From: Streptacidiphilus fuscans
Lineage (GTDB): Bacteria; Actinomycetota; Actinomycetes; Streptomycetales; Streptomycetaceae
Assembly: GCF_015690355.1 (NCBI RefSeq)
Contig: NZ_JADPRT010000007.1
Coordinates: 367,558-431,557, forward strand
DNA: 64,000 nt
Direction: 5' to 3'
The translations under genes and the position numbers were made by a program. Below, in pieces: positions 61,884 through 64,000 of this stretch; position 1 is the first letter of the stretch; every line of letters begins with the position of its first letter. The notes under the pieces are model-generated. The model was not told where the DNA came from and ran no database searches. It worked only from the letters and a program-made list of their open reading frames with translations.

Positions 61884-62642
61884 GTGCGACTGACACCGAC
61901 GGAGCGGGACCGGCTGCTGCTGTTCTCCGCAGCGGAACTGGCCCGGGCGCGGCGAGCCCGTGGGCTGCGGCTGAACGTGCCGGAGGCGACCGCGTTGATC
62001 GCGGACACGGTCTGCGAGGCGGCCCGGGACGGGCGGCGGCTGGCGGAGGCGATCGAGGCCGGGCGCACCGTGCTGTCGGCGAAGGACGTGCTGCCGGGCG
62101 TGGTCGATGTGGTGACGACGCTTCAGGTCGAGGCGGTCTTCGAGGACGGGACGCGGCTCTGCGTGATCGACGACCCGTTCCGTGGTGAGGGTTCGCTGGG
62201 CGCGGAGGCTCCGGGCGCGGCGCTGCCGGGCGAGGGCGTCGGCTACGAGCCGGCCGAGCCCGTGGTGGTGCTGCCGGTGCGGAACACGGCACCGGTACCG
62301 GTGACGGTGACCTCGCACTTCCACTTCTTCGAGGCCAACCCGCGCCTGGCGTTCGACCGCGCGGCCGCCTACGGGATGCGGCTGGCGGTTCCGGCGGGCT
62401 CGTCGGTGCGGTTCGACGCGGGCGCGGTCGTCGAGGTCGGTTTGCTGCCGATCGGCGGCGAGCGGATCGCGGTCGGCTTCGCGGGCCTGGTCGACGGCCC
62501 GCTGGACGCGCCGGGCGCGCGGGAGGCCGCGCTGGAGAAGGCACGCGCCTGCGGCTACCTCACCAACTTCGAGCAAGCAGAGCGGTCAGCGCAGTCCGAG
62601 CGGTCAGAGCAAGCAGAGCAGTCCGAGCAGGAGGAGTCCTGA
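61884..62642 (+). CDS. ureAB: Urease gamma-beta fusion subunit
   Basis: 252 residues joining urease gamma (1-100: VRLTPTERDRLLLFSAAELARARRARGLRLNVPEATALIADTVCEAARDGRR) and beta (about 125-235: VLPVRNTAPVPVTVTSHFHFFEANPRLAFDRAAAYGMRLAVPAGSSVRFDAG, GFAGLVDG). In canonical ureases these are separate proteins or fused in Helicobacter. A Ser/Glu/Gln repeat tail ends the chain (QSERSEQAEQSEQ). The GTG at 61884 has GCGAGGAA upstream; the ATG-initiated extension runs into the operator and is unlikely. The stop overlaps the alpha-subunit ATG (TGATG). It would hydrolyse urea from allantoicase. Confidence 0.9.
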   Translation: MRLTPTERDRLLLFSAAELARARRARGLRLNVPEATALIADTVCEAARDGRRLAEAIEAGRTVLSAKDVLPGVVDVVTTLQVEAVFEDGTRLCVIDDPFRGEGSLGAEAPGAALPGEGVGYEPAEPVVVLPVRNTAPVPVTVTSHFHFFEANPRLAFDRAAAYGMRLAVPAGSSVRFDAGAVVEVGLLPIGGERIAVGFAGLVDGPLDAPGAREAALEKARACGYLTNFEQAERSAQSERSEQAEQSEQEES

Positions 62643-64000
62643 TGAGCGCCAGTTCCTTCGACGCGCAGGGCTGCCACGGGCGGCCGGGCCCGGTCGCCCC
62701 GTGGGGTGCGGCCGATCCGCACGACTACATCGCCGTCCACGGCCCCCGTGCGGGCGACCGGATCCGCCTCGGCGACTCCGGACTGATCGTCCGGATCGAG
62801 TCGGACTCGCAGGAGCCGGGACAGGAGTTCCTGGCCGGGTTCGGCAAGACCGCCCGCGACGGCCTGCACCTCAAGGCCGCGGCCGTCCGCGACACCTGCG
62901 ACCTGGTCATCTCCAACGTTACCGTCATCGACGCCGTTGCCGGGATCCGGAAAACGTCGATCGGGATCCGCGAAGGCCGCATCGTCTCGATCGGCCGCGC
63001 CGGGAACCCCGACACCCTCGACGGCGTCGACGTCGTCGTCGGCACCGGGACCACCATCGTCTCGGGCGAGGGCCTGATCGCGACGGCCGGCGCGATCGAC
63101 ACGCACGTGCACCTGCTCTCGCCACGCATCATGGAGGCCTCGCTGGCCTCCGGCGTCACCACCATCATCGGCCAGGAATTCGGCCCGGTCTGGGGCGTCG
63201 GCGTCAACTCCCCCTGGGCGTTGCGGCACGCGTTCAACGCGTTCGACGCGTGGCCCGTCAACATCGGCTTCCTCGCCCGGGGCTCGTCCTCCGACCCCGC
63301 ACCGCTCATCGAAGCGTTGGCGGAGGGCGGCGCGTCGGGGTTCAAGGTCCACGAGGACATGGGCGCGCACACCCGCGCCCTGGACACCGCCCTGCGCGTC
63401 GCCGAGGACCACGACGTCCAAGTCGCCCTCCACACCGACGGCCTCAACGAATGCCTCTCCGTCCAGGACACCCTCGCCGTCCTAGAAGGCCGCACCATCC
63501 ACGCCTTCCACATCGAAGGCTGCGGCGGCGGACACGTCCCCAACGTCCTGAAAATGGCCGGCGTCCCCAACGTCATCGGCTCCTCCACCAACCCCACCCT
63601 CCCCTACGGCCGCGACGCACTCGGCGAACACTTCGGCATGATCGTCTCCGCCCACGACCTAAAAACCGACCTCCCCGGCGACGCAGCCATGGCCCGCGAC
63701 CGCATCCGCGCCGGAACCATGGGCGCCGAAGACGTCCTGCACGACCTCGGCGTCATCGGCATCACCAGCAGCGACGCGCAAGGCATGGGCCGCGCCGGAG
63801 AAACCGTCCGCCGCACCTTCGCCATGGCCGGAAAAATGAAACACGAACTCGGCCCCCTCGACGGCGACGGCTCCTACGGCACCACGGAGTCCGGCGACGA
63901 CAACGAACGCGTCCTGCGCTACATCGCCAAACTCACCATCAACCCCGCCATCGCCCACGGCCTCGCCCACGAGATCGGCTCCATCGAACCCGGCAAACTC
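62642..64000 (+). CDS. ureC: Divergent urease alpha subunit, 3' end outside window
   Basis: 453 codons are visible. The nickel ligands are all kept: H155, H157 (DTHVHLL), carbamylated K235 (GFKVHEDMG), H264 (HTDGLNE), H290 (HIEGCGGGH) and D378 (SSDAQGMG). All except H155/H157 (offset 21) sit 18 residues beyond Klebsiella numbering. At the mobile flap, canonical Cys-His (319-320) is A337-H338 (MIVSAHD). H237 is kept. Thus this is the second, divergent actinomycete urease type rather than the standard enzyme; activity must not be assumed. Codon choice shifts from GAG/AAG to GAA/AAA past about 63.4 kb. The ATG overlaps the ureAB stop by one base. Confidence 0.9.
   Translation, partial: MSASSFDAQGCHGRPGPVAPWGAADPHDYIAVHGPRAGDRIRLGDSGLIVRIESDSQEPGQEFLAGFGKTARDGLHLKAAAVRDTCDLVISNVTVIDAVAGIRKTSIGIREGRIVSIGRAGNPDTLDGVDVVVGTGTTIVSGEGLIATAGAIDTHVHLLSPRIMEASLASGVTTIIGQEFGPVWGVGVNSPWALRHAFNAFDAWPVNIGFLARGSSSDPAPLIEALAEGGASGFKVHEDMGAHTRALDTALRVAEDHDVQVALHTDGLNECLSVQDTLAVLEGRTIHAFHIEGCGGGHVPNVLKMAGVPNVIGSSTNPTLPYGRDALGEHFGMIVSAHDLKTDLPGDAAMARDRIRAGTMGAEDVLHDLGVIGITSSDAQGMGRAGETVRRTFAMAGKMKHELGPLDGDGSYGTTESGDDNERVLRYIAKLTINPAIAHGLAHEIGSIEPGKL

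Overview
The window is about 71% GC bacterial DNA with strong G/C third-position bias, GGAGG-type ribosome sites, many GTG and a few TTG starts, and actinomycete-only families: a conservon sensor operon, a DUF2637 protein, and a PAS-GAF-PP2C-ATPase sensor. It looks like chromosome from Streptomyces or a close relative (Kitasatospora, Streptacidiphilus). I see no rRNA, tRNA, CRISPR array, insertion sequence or prophage.

Left part (1-22 kb). The edge cuts through a conservon (sensor kinase, roadblock protein, DUF742 protein). Next come a fatty-acyl-CoA ligase, a VOC protein and a secreted SGNH lipase. A ureide-looking group follows: an M20 amidohydrolase, an EamA exporter, a divergent allantoicase paralogue and a LysR regulator, then a normal allantoicase. 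After these are YjbQ, BlaI, DedA and PAP2 genes, a ROK kinase with an MBL-fold partner, the purine regulator PucR, and an M3 peptidase. A perfect 42-bp palindrome sits just upstream of pucR.

Centre (22-54 kb) is a large purine-to-central-metabolism island. It holds three-subunit xanthine dehydrogenase, an AzgA-type purine permease and the XdhC maturation factor. Further on are catalase, allantoicase plus allantoinase, glycerate kinase, and an operon of hydroxypyruvate isomerase, tartronate semialdehyde reductase and glyoxylate carboligase. Then come OHCU decarboxylase, hydroxyisourate hydrolase, urate oxidase and 8-oxoguanine deaminase. Malate synthase lies divergent from an AllR-like IclR regulator. 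Together they convert guanine derivatives and xanthine to urate, (S)-allantoin, allantoate, ureidoglycolate, urea and glyoxylate, then send glyoxylate to glycerate or malate. Catalase removes the peroxide made by urate oxidase. No classical ureidoglycolate lyase is visible; the M20 enzyme is a candidate for that step. A 17-bp palindrome (TTCAAC-N5-GTTGAA type) recurs at four glyoxylate/allantoin promoters, usually sharing one arm with the -35 box, and is the likely AllR operator.

Right part (53-64 kb). MocA-like and MoaA genes supply molybdenum cofactor, presumably for xanthine dehydrogenase. Then come a zinc-ribbon/Mrr-like protein, a TPR-like protein, a DUF2637 membrane protein, a PAS-GAF-PP2C-ATPase sensor and a GalE epimerase. 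The window ends in a divergent urease (fused gamma-beta subunit plus alpha subunit) with all nickel ligands but Ala in place of the catalytic-flap cysteine. A dispersed intergenic repeat family occurs near 38.4, 53.4 and 58.25 kb, and strong hairpin terminators separate most units.
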